Source: JAVBNW01 sp031551255 (GTDB taxonomy: Bacteria > Bacillota > Clostridia > Christensenellales > UBA1750). From it: DNA of 25,698 bases. Shown here in pieces: positions 1-7,271 of the stretch. The translations under genes were made by a program, and so were the position numbers. The notes under the pieces were generated by a model, which made no database searches, was not told the DNA's origin, and saw only the letters and a program-made list of their open reading frames with translations. Location of the stretch: contig JAVBNW010000053.1 in NCBI GenBank assembly GCA_031551255.1, positions 1-25,698 on the forward strand, in the 5' to 3' direction. Each line of letters starts with the position of its first letter. The stretch's first letter is position 1.

Positions 1-168
1 CCGGCGGGGGCGAGGGTTTTTGGCCGCCGACTTTTTCACAACCCCGGGCGAAACACCTTGGGAATTGCCCGCGCAACAGGGTGTTCAGTGGCGGTCCGGG
101 GGATTAACGCCCCGGGGGGGGTGGGGGGCCGCCCCCCCCACAACCTCCGTCATCGGCCTGATGACTCT
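1..168. other. gene-free left edge
   Basis: I see no convincing gene here. The stretch is very GC-rich, with G and C runs at about 108-139 that fold into a low-complexity G/C hairpin. It lies just past the stop codon of the leftward membrane peptide, so the C-rich run could slow or end that transcript, but there is no U-tract typical of an intrinsic terminator. Open frames across it are compositional artefacts. Confidence 0.5.
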
Positions 169-378
169 CTATGCGTCCGCTTTCGCTTCGGCGGCGGATT
201 TTTGCCGGGCGATTTCGCGCGCCATGATGGAAGCGATGCAGTTGCCGATCAGCACGCAGCACAGGATGCCCACCTTGGTATAGTCGACGATCTTCATCCA
301 CATGAGAAAGATCGAAAGAAGATAGCCCGCGGGCAGCGAGAGGATGCTGACCAGGAAGCAAGATCGATAGGAACGCAA
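169..378 (-). CDS. small two-helix membrane peptide, function unknown
   Basis: This is a short hydrophobic protein of about 69 residues. Two membrane segments are visible, one near residues 5-26 (SCFLVSILSLPAGYLLSIFL) and one near 32-50 (YTKVGILCCVLIGNCIASIM), followed by a charged, alanine-rich tail that is probably cytoplasmic. I chose the TTG at 376-378 because an AAAGGGGAG Shine-Dalgarno lies 7 bases upstream; the TTG two codons earlier would sit one base from that site. The gene starts about 40 bases after the stop of the secreted-protein gene and runs the same way, so the two probably share a transcript. I do not recognise the family. It is supported by the ribosome site and the hydrophobic pattern, not by homology. 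Confidence 0.5.
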   Translation of the reverse strand: MRSYRSCFLVSILSLPAGYLLSIFLMWMKIVDYTKVGILCCVLIGNCIASIMAREIARQKSAAEAKADA

Positions 379-417
379 GCGCAATCTCCCCTTTCTTTGT
401 CAATCGATGCCGAGGCG

Positions 418-969
418 TTAACGTACGATGTAACTGCCGTTGTAAAAGTATTCGATGTTTTTGCTTATGGCGTAGTTTTGATAGGTACCATCCAGATGCC
501 TATGCGTTACCGTATAGGTAGTGTATACATTAATGATTCGGTTGTCCTGCTCGTAAAAGTAGCTGTAATACACGTTGGATACCGTGTCCAGCGTGGGGTA
601 TTGCGCAAACACCGTAAAGTCGTATACCGGCCCCATCCGGTTGTACGCGCCCATGTTCACTAGCTCGAACGTAAGCCTGTGCAAGATGCCGGCGGTGGTG
701 AAAGGCCCCAACTGCACGGTAGCGTGCGCGGTGATCGTACTCGCTGCCATCGGAGAGATCGACGTGGCGCTTGCGCTGGAGCCGACCCCGGAGTATACGG
801 GGCCTCCCCCATTTTCCTCCAGCGCTTGAAGCCAGCTTTCCAAAGCTTGCCGGTTGCTTTGTGCCAAGGCGTCGGTGGGGGACGCATCCTGCGCCATGGC
901 CGAAGGTAGCCCAATGCATAGAACGGCGAGAGCCAGCGTGAGCGCGGCAATTTTTTTACGAAGTTTCAT
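418..969 (-). CDS. secreted protein with signal peptide, function unknown
   Basis: The protein is about 183 residues and starts with a textbook Sec signal peptide: basic MKLRKK, a hydrophobic core, and a likely signal-peptidase I cut after SAMA-Q near residue 27. There is no lipobox cysteine. The mature part is rich in Ser, Thr, Tyr and Asn, and its C-terminal half has alternating Tyr/Val/Thr strands, suggesting an all-beta extracellular fold. I use the ATG at 967-969 because AAGGAG sits 9 bases before it; the ATG at 976-978 directly abuts that site. It heads a leftward pair with the small membrane peptide. No catalytic motif is visible and I do not recognise the family. Confidence 0.65.
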   Translation of the reverse strand: MKLRKKIAALTLALAVLCIGLPSAMAQDASPTDALAQSNRQALESWLQALEENGGGPVYSGVGSSASATSISPMAASTITAHATVQLGPFTTAGILHRLTFELVNMGAYNRMGPVYDFTVFAQYPTLDTVSNVYYSYFYEQDNRIINVYTTYTVTHRHLDGTYQNYAISKNIEYFYNGSYIVR

Positions 970-1093
970 GGTTTCCATCTCCTTCGTATCGTGATCTTCG
1001 TTTCGTTGCGGGTTCTTCTCGCTCTTTTAACATACCCTCATGTTTTGGAAGTGAAACACAAATACATAACTAAAAGCACAAAATCAATGCAAA

Positions 1094-1114
1094 TAAGCCA
1101 TTAATTATGGCTTA
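1094..1114. promoter_or_regulatory. perfect dyad, operator or weak leftward terminator
   Basis: TAAGCCAT and ATGGCTTA form 8-bp perfect arms around the 5-base centre TAATT. Read leftward, the 3' arm is followed by a T-rich stretch, so it could end the leftward GNAT transcript. It could equally be an operator upstream of the secreted-protein gene. Confidence 0.45.
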
Positions 1115-1133
1115 GTTTTCATATCGGCATTGC

Positions 1134-1235
1134 ACAAAAAATCCCCGCTCATAAGGTAGGGTACAGTAAGGTAGGTTCATAAACAGCAAGTAAGGATGCT
1201 TGACCAAGTGCGGTCAAGCATCCCTTTCGTTTATT
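1134..1235 (+). repeat. left arm of long imperfect inverted repeat flanking the GNAT cassette
   Basis: The arm begins with ACAAAAAATCCCCG, continues through a region containing GTAAGGTAGGT, then a hairpin, then GTTTATT. The same order of blocks occurs in reverse complement at 1971-2054. The first 14 bases are identical between arms, about 30 further bases match with a few substitutions and gaps, and the hairpin stems differ in sequence. This was found by direct comparison of the two strands. It could be the terminal repeat of a small mobile unit or a pair of related regulatory RNA elements. Confidence 0.65.
1194..1235 (+). terminator. 12-bp perfect hairpin with T-rich tail
   Basis: GGATGCTTGACC (1194-1205) pairs perfectly with GGTCAAGCATCC (1212-1223) across a 6-base loop and is followed by CTTTCGTTTATTTTT. 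This has the form of a rightward intrinsic terminator, yet no rightward gene lies upstream in this gap. It sits inside the left inverted-repeat arm. Confidence 0.65.
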
Positions 1236-1249
1236 TTTGAATGGCGATT

Positions 1250-1368
1250 CTGTCAAGGTCGGGTCGTATTTGCTCTGCAAATCTCCACCCTTTCCCTGAC
1301 AGGCTGCGGAGGAACAAGCATAGGAAGTGTATTGATACTTGACGGTTTTGCTTGTTGGGAGTATCCCA
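1250..1368. repeat. cluster of nested palindromes
   Basis: CTGTCA (1250-1255) pairs with TGACAG (1297-1302), with G-rich and C-rich segments just inside and a perfect inner hairpin ATTTGC/GCAAAT (1268-1273, 1277-1282). A second pairing, AACAAGCA with TGCTTGTT, follows at about 1313-1356, and GGGAGTATCCC closes the series. Such a dense run suggests a structured RNA or a small palindromic repeat rather than chance. Confidence 0.5.
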
Positions 1369-1399
1369 AACCCTCTAATGTTTTGTCCGATGTTCTATA

Positions 1400-1909
1400 T
1401 CAAAGATCAATCCAAAATCTTTTCATAGTATTGCCATCGACGGTTATTTCTTTTTCAAATGCCCCACCGTTTGCGATGATAGTTTTTTCACTTGCCACAT
1501 TGTCAGAATCACATACGATCAATACCTTGGCAAGTCCTATATCTTTGCAATTCTTCAAGTTTTGGTTAAGCATCTCTTTGGCATACCCTTTTCTTCTTTC
1601 AGATGGCCTGACGGTATACCCCATGTGTCCGCCCCAAACACTTAAAATCGGGTGGTCTATATGATGCCTAAGGTCAATAATACCGACAATTCTATTATCG
1701 CGCAAACGTAAGGCAATATAGCTGTTAGAAGTTACTTCACCTTCTTTTTCACTTTTATCAAGAATCTTTATCCATTCGTCAGCCGAAGTGCAACCATAAA
1801 GGCTGCCGCACCCGGCAAACTCGCTATTCGCATCTAGCAGTTCCTGGCGGAAACTCATAATGTCGGTCGCGTAATCAAGAGAGGGTTTTGTCAGTTTTAT
1901 TCTATCCAT
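1400..1909 (-). CDS. GNAT-family N-acetyltransferase
   Basis: This 169-residue protein has the GNAT fold length and pattern: a central IALRLRDNRIVGIIDLR strand pair, the acetyl-CoA pyrophosphate-binding segment GYTVRPSERRKGYAKEML (the R/Q-x-x-G-x-A type loop is RRKGYA), and a C-terminal KVLIVCDSDNVASEKTI helix region typical of amino-group acetyltransferases. It transfers acetyl from acetyl-CoA to an unknown amine; the substrate cannot be read from sequence. A G7 run about 12 bases before the ATG is the only ribosome-site candidate. The gene is much more AT-rich than its neighbours and is enclosed by long inverted repeats, which suggests acquisition by transfer. Confidence 0.85.
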   Translation of the reverse strand: MDRIKLTKPSLDYATDIMSFRQELLDANSEFAGCGSLYGCTSADEWIKILDKSEKEGEVTSNSYIALRLRDNRIVGIIDLRHHIDHPILSVWGGHMGYTVRPSERRKGYAKEMLNQNLKNCKDIGLAKVLIVCDSDNVASEKTIIANGGAFEKEITVDGNTMKRFWIDL

Positions 1910-1970
1910 TACATTCTACACCCCCCCAAAAAAATTATTTGATTGCTGTTAGTAATGTCACGATTTATAG

Positions 1971-2054
1971 AATAAACAAGAGGGCAGGCGATGCACGTTT
2001 TCCCTCTTGACGGACCTACTTACCGCACCCGCCATTAGGACGGGGATTTTTTGT
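1971..2054 (-). repeat. right arm of long imperfect inverted repeat flanking the GNAT cassette
   Basis: Read on the minus strand, this arm has the same block order as the left arm at 1134-1235: ACAAAAAATCCCCG, then GGGTGCGGTAAGTAGGT, then a hairpin of AAGAGGG/CCCTCTT (2008-2002 and 1984-1978), then GTTTATT. It lies 32 bases past the stop of the leftward VOC gene, and in that direction the hairpin with its T-rich tail could end the VOC transcript. Confidence 0.65.
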
Positions 2055-2086
2055 TTCGGGAAACCGGCGACATTCGTGCGCCTATG

Positions 2087-2461
2087 TTATTGATCCACGA
2101 CGGACAGGCAAAACGGGTGCCCTGCCGGATCGAACATTACGGTAGAGGTTTCAAAATGCTGTATATCGGCCCTTTTGGCCCCGCATCGCAACGCATGCTC
2201 TTCCGCTTCCTTAAAGTTTTCGACCTTAAAATCGATATGGGCCATCTGTTGCTGCTCGCCGGATTTCCAAGGCCAAACGGGGGGCACATATTCCTCGATC
2301 GCCTGAAACGCCAGAATGATCCCCTGCGGGGTATGGATGCCGGCCCACCCACCCCCGGAAAGCGTCTTTTTCAGGCCTAAAAGATCGGCGTAAAAGTCGG
2401 CAAGGGCATCCGCGTCTTCGCAGTCGAACGCAAAGCCGATGATGGACGGGCGTATGTTCAC
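2087..2461 (-). CDS. VOC-superfamily (glyoxalase/bleomycin-resistance-like) protein
   Basis: The 124-residue protein begins NIRPSIIGFAFDCEDADALADFYADLLGL, the classic first beta-alpha unit of the vicinal-oxygen-chelate fold, and ends with the second module (MAHIDFKVENFKEAEEHALRCGAK ... VMFDPAGHPFCLS). The DPAGHPFCL end is the usual metal-side strand motif of the family. It may bind or modify a small molecule; the substrate is unknown. I use the GTG at 2459-2461: AAAGGGGGGC lies 7 bases upstream and the start falls 17 bases after the methyltransferase stop, whereas longer in-frame extensions overlap that gene. It is the last gene of the leftward exporter cluster. Confidence 0.85.
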   Translation of the reverse strand: MNIRPSIIGFAFDCEDADALADFYADLLGLKKTLSGGGWAGIHTPQGIILAFQAIEEYVPPVWPWKSGEQQQMAHIDFKVENFKEAEEHALRCGAKRADIQHFETSTVMFDPAGHPFCLSVVDQ

Positions 2462-2478
2462 GGCAAAGCCCCCCTTTA

Positions 2479-3336
2479 TCAATCGCATGACTTGACGGCC
2501 AGCACCTCGAAATATTTCTGTACGATTTTGTGGCTGTGCGCTTCGCTCCCCGGCGCGGCGCCGGTGCGTACGAAATTCCGCGCGTCTTCCCACACGTACT
2601 TAATCGAAAGGCCGGCCTTAGTCAGCTCGCAGAAGATATCGGTATACAGGTGCCGAAATTCTCCGGTCGGCTCGCCGCGCTCCATATTTTCCCTTCCGGT
2701 TTCATCCATGCGAATGGCTCCACCGGCATAGGGCTCGGCGATGCGGTAGCCCGTGCCGTCCCAGCCGCCGGGCCCGCCGTCGAAGCAGGCGGGGTAGGTG
2801 GCTGGGTTTATATGGGCGACGGTGTACATTCCGCCGGGCCGGAGCACGCGGTATACCTCTCGGTACACGGGCAGCACGTCGGGCACGAAACAGATCGACA
2901 CGGGCTGATAGACAATATCGAAGAAATCGTCCTCAAAAGCCGAAAGATCCGTCATGCTCAAGAGCTCGGTGCGGATGTCGTAGCCATAGTGGCGCGCCGC
3001 CTGTATGTCGCCGTCCAACTGCTTTTGCGATAGGTCGGCCACGGTCACATCCGCGCCCAATAGTGAAAACAGCGCCGATTGCTGGCCGCCGCCGGAGGCA
3101 AGGCACAGCACCCGCTTGCCCGCGACATCTTCATAGATTATCCGACGGATTTCGCGCAGCATCGGGTTGTCGATCGGCCCGGCCGGCTCGTGAAAGCCGG
3201 AAAGCTCGGCGCGGGCAAACCTAAGCGCGTCCTCCTGGGTTAGGTGAAGCCAGGGCTTCGTATACAGGTCGCCCGCCTGAACGTTGTCGTCCCACTCCGC
3301 CCGGTTGCGGGCGAGAAGTTCGGTAAGGTTCGTCAT
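2479..3336 (-). CDS. class I SAM-dependent methyltransferase
   Basis: This is a 285-residue methyltransferase. Motif I is VLCLASGGGQQS (about residues 76-87), the glycine-rich SAM loop, and motif II is VTVADLS with the acidic ribose-binding residue. The segment FFDIVYQPVSICFVPD corresponds to motif IV, and VYREVYRVLRPGGMYTVAHINP to the post-motif of UbiE-like small-molecule methyltransferases. The ATG has GAGGGGAG nine bases upstream. It starts 50 bases after the stop of the ABC exporter gene and is followed 17 bases later by the VOC gene. Its substrate is unknown; given the neighbours, modifying a drug or metabolite is a reasonable but untested idea. Confidence 0.88.
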   Translation of the reverse strand: MTNLTELLARNRAEWDDNVQAGDLYTKPWLHLTQEDALRFARAELSGFHEPAGPIDNPMLREIRRIIYEDVAGKRVLCLASGGGQQSALFSLLGADVTVADLSQKQLDGDIQAARHYGYDIRTELLSMTDLSAFEDDFFDIVYQPVSICFVPDVLPVYREVYRVLRPGGMYTVAHINPATYPACFDGGPGGWDGTGYRIAEPYAGGAIRMDETGRENMERGEPTGEFRHLYTDIFCELTKAGLSIKYVWEDARNFVRTGAAPGSEAHSHKIVQKYFEVLAVKSCD

Positions 3337-3386
3337 GTCGATGGACTCCCCTCGCTATGATCGAGGAACGCGGGCGAACCGGCATA

Positions 3387-5231
3387 TTACGCTTCTTCGC
3401 CGGCGATCTTGCCCAACAGCCCCATCTCCTGCTCCTCGCGGAACTGGTTCGTATACAGGTCGTAGTAGTACCCCCGCTTGCGCAGAAGCTCTAAATGCGA
3501 GCCCTGCTCGGTAATCTTGCCCTGCTGGATGACCAAAATGCGATCGGCCTCGCGTATGGTGGAGAGCCTATGCGCGATGATGAACGATGTGCGGCCCTCG
3601 AGCACGGTGGAAATCGCCTGCTGGATGGTCATCTCGGTTTCGGTGTCGATGGAGGAGGTGGCCTCGTCCAGCACGAAGATGCGCGGATCGGCCAGGATGG
3701 CCCGGGCGAAGGAAACCAATTGCTTCTGCCCGGTGGACAGCCGGTTGCCGCCCTCGCCCACATCGGTTTCATAGCCCTTTTCCAGCGTAAGGATGAAGGC
3801 TTCGGCATCCACCATGCGCGCGGCGCGCTCGACCTCTTCGTCGGTCGCCTCCAGGCGCCCGTAGCGGATGTTTTCGCGGATGGTGCCCGAGAACAGGTGC
3901 GGCGCTTGCAGCACGTAGCCAAGGTGGGATTGCAGCCATAGCTGCGACCGCTCGCGGTAGTCGACCCCGTCAATTTTCAGCACGCCCTCGGTCGGCTCAT
4001 AAAAGCGGCACACGAGGTTGACGATCGTGGATTTGCCCGAGCCTGTTTCGCCGACGAGGGCGATGGTTTCGCCGGCTTTGACGCTCAGCGTAAAGTCGTC
4101 CAGCACCTTTTCGCCGCCCTTGTACTGGAAGGATACGTGCTCAAAACTTACGTCCCCGTGAATGTCCGGCCAGTTTTCCTTTTTGGGCGCGAATTGATCG
4201 CCGTATACTTTGACGATCTCCTCGCTGTCGAATACGTCGGATTCCGTTTCGATCAGCGACAGCACGCGCTCGGAGGCCGCCTGCGCGGACTGAAGCTCCG
4301 CGAAGATGCGCGCGATTTCGCGCACAGGCTCGAAGAAACGCGCGGCGTACGTCATAAAGATCGACAGCGTGCCGAAGGTGATGACCATGTCCATCTTCAT
4401 GATGCCCGCGCGCCACAGAACCAGCGCCGATGCGATGGCCGCCAGAGACATGGCCAGCGGCATGTAGATGGATGAAATCATCGCCGCGCGTATGGAAGCC
4501 TTGCGCATGCCCCCGGTCAATTCTTTGAATTCGCCGAAGTTTTGTTCTTCGCGCACCAGCGTCTTGGTGGTCTTCGCGCCCTGGATGCCCTCGTTAAACG
4601 AACCGGTGATGCGGGAGTTGATCTTACGCACCTCGCGGTAGTTTTTCAGAATTTTTTTCTGGAAGAAGATCGAGAGGATTGCCAGCGGCGGGACGACCAG
4701 CGTCACCAGAATCGCCAGCTGCCAGTTGACCGAGAACATCGCGATCAAGCAGCCGATCATGATCACGCCGCCCCACAAAAGATCCAGCAGCGCCCAGCCG
4801 ATGGTGCCGCCAAGGCGGTCGGCGTCCGAGCCCATGCGGGCGAGTAAGTAGCCCACCGCGGTCTTGTCGTAAAACGAAAACGACAGCTGTTGCAGGCGCT
4901 CGAACGCGGTTTTGCGCACGTAGTATGTAACGCCGATTTCTACCCGGCCCGCAAACAAAATGTGCAGAAAGATGGCCGACGCCTGCGTAATTACCAGCGC
5001 GGCATAGCCCACCGCAAACGGGCCGAGCCCCACGGTGGTGCCCGCGGTGATGAAGTGGTCGATCACATAGCCCGTCAGCAGAGGGAATATCGTATCGATG
5101 GTGGCCGTCACCGAAATGGCGAGCACCATAAACGCCAGATACTTGTGTAGCGGCTTGGCAATTTTGAGGATTTTCAGCCAAGAGCTGACTTTAAATTTCT
5201 CATTATAATCTTGCTCTTCCTGATATTGCAT
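3387..5231 (-). CDS. ABC exporter half-transporter, catalytic-site subunit of a heterodimer
   Basis: This 614-residue half-transporter has an N-terminal six-helix membrane domain (about 30-320) fused to a nucleotide-binding domain. The visible motifs are Walker A GETGSGKST (394-402), Q-loop Gln442, signature LSTGQ (498-502), Walker B IFVLDEATSS with catalytic Glu523, and H-loop His554. The signature is degenerate (LSTGQ for LSGGQ) while the Walker B is intact. The upstream gene shows the opposite pattern, which is the hallmark of heterodimeric type IV exporters such as TM287/288 and BmrCD. The start has AGGTG seven bases upstream and lies 15 bases after the upstream stop. It probably exports hydrophobic compounds or drugs; the substrate is not readable. 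Confidence 0.93.
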   Translation of the reverse strand: MQYQEEQDYNEKFKVSSWLKILKIAKPLHKYLAFMVLAISVTATIDTIFPLLTGYVIDHFITAGTTVGLGPFAVGYAALVITQASAIFLHILFAGRVEIGVTYYVRKTAFERLQQLSFSFYDKTAVGYLLARMGSDADRLGGTIGWALLDLLWGGVIMIGCLIAMFSVNWQLAILVTLVVPPLAILSIFFQKKILKNYREVRKINSRITGSFNEGIQGAKTTKTLVREEQNFGEFKELTGGMRKASIRAAMISSIYMPLAMSLAAIASALVLWRAGIMKMDMVITFGTLSIFMTYAARFFEPVREIARIFAELQSAQAASERVLSLIETESDVFDSEEIVKVYGDQFAPKKENWPDIHGDVSFEHVSFQYKGGEKVLDDFTLSVKAGETIALVGETGSGKSTIVNLVCRFYEPTEGVLKIDGVDYRERSQLWLQSHLGYVLQAPHLFSGTIRENIRYGRLEATDEEVERAARMVDAEAFILTLEKGYETDVGEGGNRLSTGQKQLVSFARAILADPRIFVLDEATSSIDTETEMTIQQAISTVLEGRTSFIIAHRLSTIREADRILVIQQGKITEQGSHLELLRKRGYYYDLYTNQFREEQEMGLLGKIAGEEA

Positions 5232-5246
5232 AGGGGTTCACCTGCC

Positions 5247-7055
5247 TTAGCCGATTTGATCGGCGAATTCTTCCTCGAGCTCGTTTTGGATGTTGAAGAT
5301 CCTCTGGTAGAGGCCATCCTGCGCGATCAGCTCTTCGTGGGTGCCCTGCTGCGCGATGCGTCCGTCCTCCAGTACCAGAATGAGATCCGCCTCGCTCAGC
5401 GTGGTGACGCGGTGCGAAATGATAAAGGTGGTGGTGGTGGCGGTGCGATCGCCAAGCGCCTTGCGTATGGCCGCATCGGTTTGGGTATCCACGGCGGACA
5501 GCGAATCGTCGAAGATTAGTATATCGTTCTCGCGCGCCAGCGTGCGCGCGATGGCAACCCGCTGTTTTTGCCCGCCCGAAAGGGTTACGCCGCGCTCGCC
5601 TACGATGGTGTCGTAGCCTTTTTCAAACTCTTGAATCACATCGTGAATATGGGCGACGGACGAGGCCTCGTGCACCAGCTCGTCGGACATGGCAGGATCT
5701 ACGATCGCAACGTTATCGCGCACCGAGCGGCTATAGAGGAAGGGCTCCTGCAACACAATGCCCACCCGCGAGCGCAGGTATTTTTTCTTGATGGTTTTAA
5801 CATCGACTCCCCCGATGGTGATCAAACCCCCACCGTAATCGTACAAGCGCTGCAGAAGCAGCATCATCGTGGATTTTCCCGAGCCGGTCGGACCCAGAAG
5901 CGCCACAGTGGAGCCGGCCTTCGCGGTGAAGGAGATATCCCTTAGCACGTGGTGCCCGCCGTCGTACTCGAAGGATACATGGTCGAACACGATGTCGCGG
6001 TCGAGCGGCGGAGCGACGGAGTTGGGGGCGTCCGCCTCGAGCGGCTGGCGCAGGATTTCGTCCAGACGATCAAGCGCCACCATCATGCGGCCCATGTCGC
6101 TGAGCAGTCGGCCCAGCTGGCGTACGGGCCACAGCAGCATGTCTTCGTATTGCAAAAACGCGGTAACCGTGCCAAGCGTAATCATGCCGTTTGCGGCGAA
6201 GAACGCGCCCGATAAGAGCACCATGCCGGTTTGCAGCATGCACATAAGATCGGAAGCCCCCCAGTACAGGGCGAGGATCCTCATCAGGTAGTTCGCCTTG
6301 TCGCGGTAATCCGCATTCTTCTGTTCGAACTTATCCACCTCGAACTTCTGCCTGCCGAAAGCGCGCACCACGCGCATGCCGGTTAGGTTTTCCTGCATGG
6401 TGGTGGTCATGGCGCCCTCGGCCTCGTCGCACAGGCGGAAGTTTTTGATGACCTTGCGAAAGAAGATCAGCGAAAACAGGAATACGATAGGTACCATGGA
6501 CATCGCGATGAGCGTCATCGTGCCGTTGAGGCTCAGCATGATCGCCAGCGTAAACGCCACCATTACCACAGCCCTGAGCATCTGCACCATCTGCCCCGAC
6601 AGGAAGCGGCGCACGGTTTCGATATCGGAGGTACAGCGCTGGATCAGATCTCCGGTTTCGGCGTGCACGTGGTAGTTGTAGGGTAGGTTCGCCAGGTGGG
6701 AGTACATCCGGTTGCGCAGCGTTTCCGCCACGCGTTCCGAGCCGGTAGCCGCCCAGTAGCCGTTGAGGAACTGAAACAGCGCGCTTAGGATCGCCACGCC
6801 GATCAATACCAGCGAGCAAATCCAAAGATCGGCTCTGAGCGTATCCCGCCCGCCGATGGAATCGATCCAGGAGAGGATCGATCCGGGCAGATCCATCGGG
6901 CCCTCGCCGATGATGGAATCCACCGTCGTGCGCAGCACCAGCGGCGTAACCATGCTTAGCAGCACGGTTACCAGCGTCGCCACCATGGCGCCGATAAAGA
7001 ATTTTTTCTTGCCCCGCATTACGTTAAACAGCAGGCGGAGCTTGCGGTTTTCCAT
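5247..7055 (-). CDS. ABC exporter half-transporter, degenerate-site subunit of a heterodimer
   Basis: This 602-residue protein is the partner half-transporter, with a membrane domain over roughly residues 18-315 and then the nucleotide-binding domain. It has Walker A GPTGSGKST (388-396), Gln436, a canonical LSGGQ signature (492-496) and H-loop His548. Its Walker B is ILIFDDSLS: Asp517 replaces the catalytic glutamate. Paired with the downstream subunit this gives one competent ATP site (Glu523 there with LSGGQ here) and one degenerate site. AGAGGTG lies seven bases before the ATG. It is the first large gene of the operon, preceded by a leader peptide and a terminator hairpin, so expression is probably set by attenuation. 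Confidence 0.93.
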   Translation of the reverse strand: MENRKLRLLFNVMRGKKKFFIGAMVATLVTVLLSMVTPLVLRTTVDSIIGEGPMDLPGSILSWIDSIGGRDTLRADLWICSLVLIGVAILSALFQFLNGYWAATGSERVAETLRNRMYSHLANLPYNYHVHAETGDLIQRCTSDIETVRRFLSGQMVQMLRAVVMVAFTLAIMLSLNGTMTLIAMSMVPIVFLFSLIFFRKVIKNFRLCDEAEGAMTTTMQENLTGMRVVRAFGRQKFEVDKFEQKNADYRDKANYLMRILALYWGASDLMCMLQTGMVLLSGAFFAANGMITLGTVTAFLQYEDMLLWPVRQLGRLLSDMGRMMVALDRLDEILRQPLEADAPNSVAPPLDRDIVFDHVSFEYDGGHHVLRDISFTAKAGSTVALLGPTGSGKSTMMLLLQRLYDYGGGLITIGGVDVKTIKKKYLRSRVGIVLQEPFLYSRSVRDNVAIVDPAMSDELVHEASSVAHIHDVIQEFEKGYDTIVGERGVTLSGGQKQRVAIARTLARENDILIFDDSLSAVDTQTDAAIRKALGDRTATTTTFIISHRVTTLSEADLILVLEDGRIAQQGTHEELIAQDGLYQRIFNIQNELEEEFADQIG

Positions 7056-7106
7056 GGGTATGCACCTCTATCCGTTTCGGAATTGCGCGCTCGCATATAA
7101 GCTTTT

Positions 7107-7149
7107 GAAAAAATGAAAAGGCCATGGAGCGCGTTTGCCCCATGGCCTT
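7107..7149 (-). terminator. intrinsic terminator in the exporter leader (attenuator)
   Basis: On the minus strand AAGGCCATGG (7149-7140) pairs perfectly with CCATGGCCTT (7127-7118) across a 12-base loop and is followed by TTCATTTTTTC. It lies between the leader peptide stop (7166) and the exporter ATG (7055), in the operon's own direction, so it should stop transcripts before the exporter unless disrupted. A competing 5-bp pairing of CCCAT, in the last leader codons, with ATGGG in the stem region is possible. The opposite strand also has a short T run (CTTTTTA), so it may work both ways. Confidence 0.75.
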
Positions 7150-7165
7150 CTGCCTTTTTATGCCG

Positions 7166-7234
7166 TCAAATGGGCGCAGAAGTCCACAAGGCTGTGTCAT
7201 AAGCCGATGCCGATGCCAAACGATTCCTTTTCAT
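7166..7234 (-). CDS. 22-residue leader peptide of the ABC exporter operon
   Basis: This small frame encodes M-KRNRLASASAYDTALWTSAPI. It has an unusually strong ribosome site, AGGAGAGGAGG, with AGGAGG exactly 7 bases before the ATG. A good promoter lies just upstream (-10 at 7272-7277), placing the transcript start about 30 bases before the ATG. It ends 17 bases before a terminator hairpin that precedes the exporter. This order of promoter, strongly translated short peptide, terminator and ABC exporter matches known ribosome-mediated attenuators of drug-exporter genes such as bmrB-bmrCD. The sequence has no obvious family. It most likely acts in cis through its translation, but a role for the peptide itself is possible. 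Confidence 0.65.
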   Translation of the reverse strand: MKRNRLASASAYDTALWTSAPI

Positions 7235-7271
7235 AACGCAGCCTCCTCTCCTGAAAAATCTTACAAGGGCC

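Larger units (their letters stand above)
970..1399. other. 430-base non-coding stretch with several palindromes
   Basis: Nothing here looks like a gene. From left to right it holds the probable promoter region of the leftward secreted-protein gene (AT-rich, about 1010-1090), a perfect dyad at 1094-1114, the left arm of a long inverted repeat at 1134-1235 with a 12-bp hairpin, and a series of nested palindromes at 1250-1368. The base composition is clearly more AT-rich than the neighbouring housekeeping genes. Confidence 0.6.

Noticed and set aside
58..663. 201-codon plus-strand frame at the left edge
   Set aside because: Overlaps antisense the signal-peptide protein and membrane peptide, which have good ribosome sites; this frame has none.
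1200..1664. 154-codon plus-strand frame overlapping the GNAT gene
   Set aside because: It begins inside a hairpin and overlaps the opposite strand of a clear acetyltransferase; no start signal.
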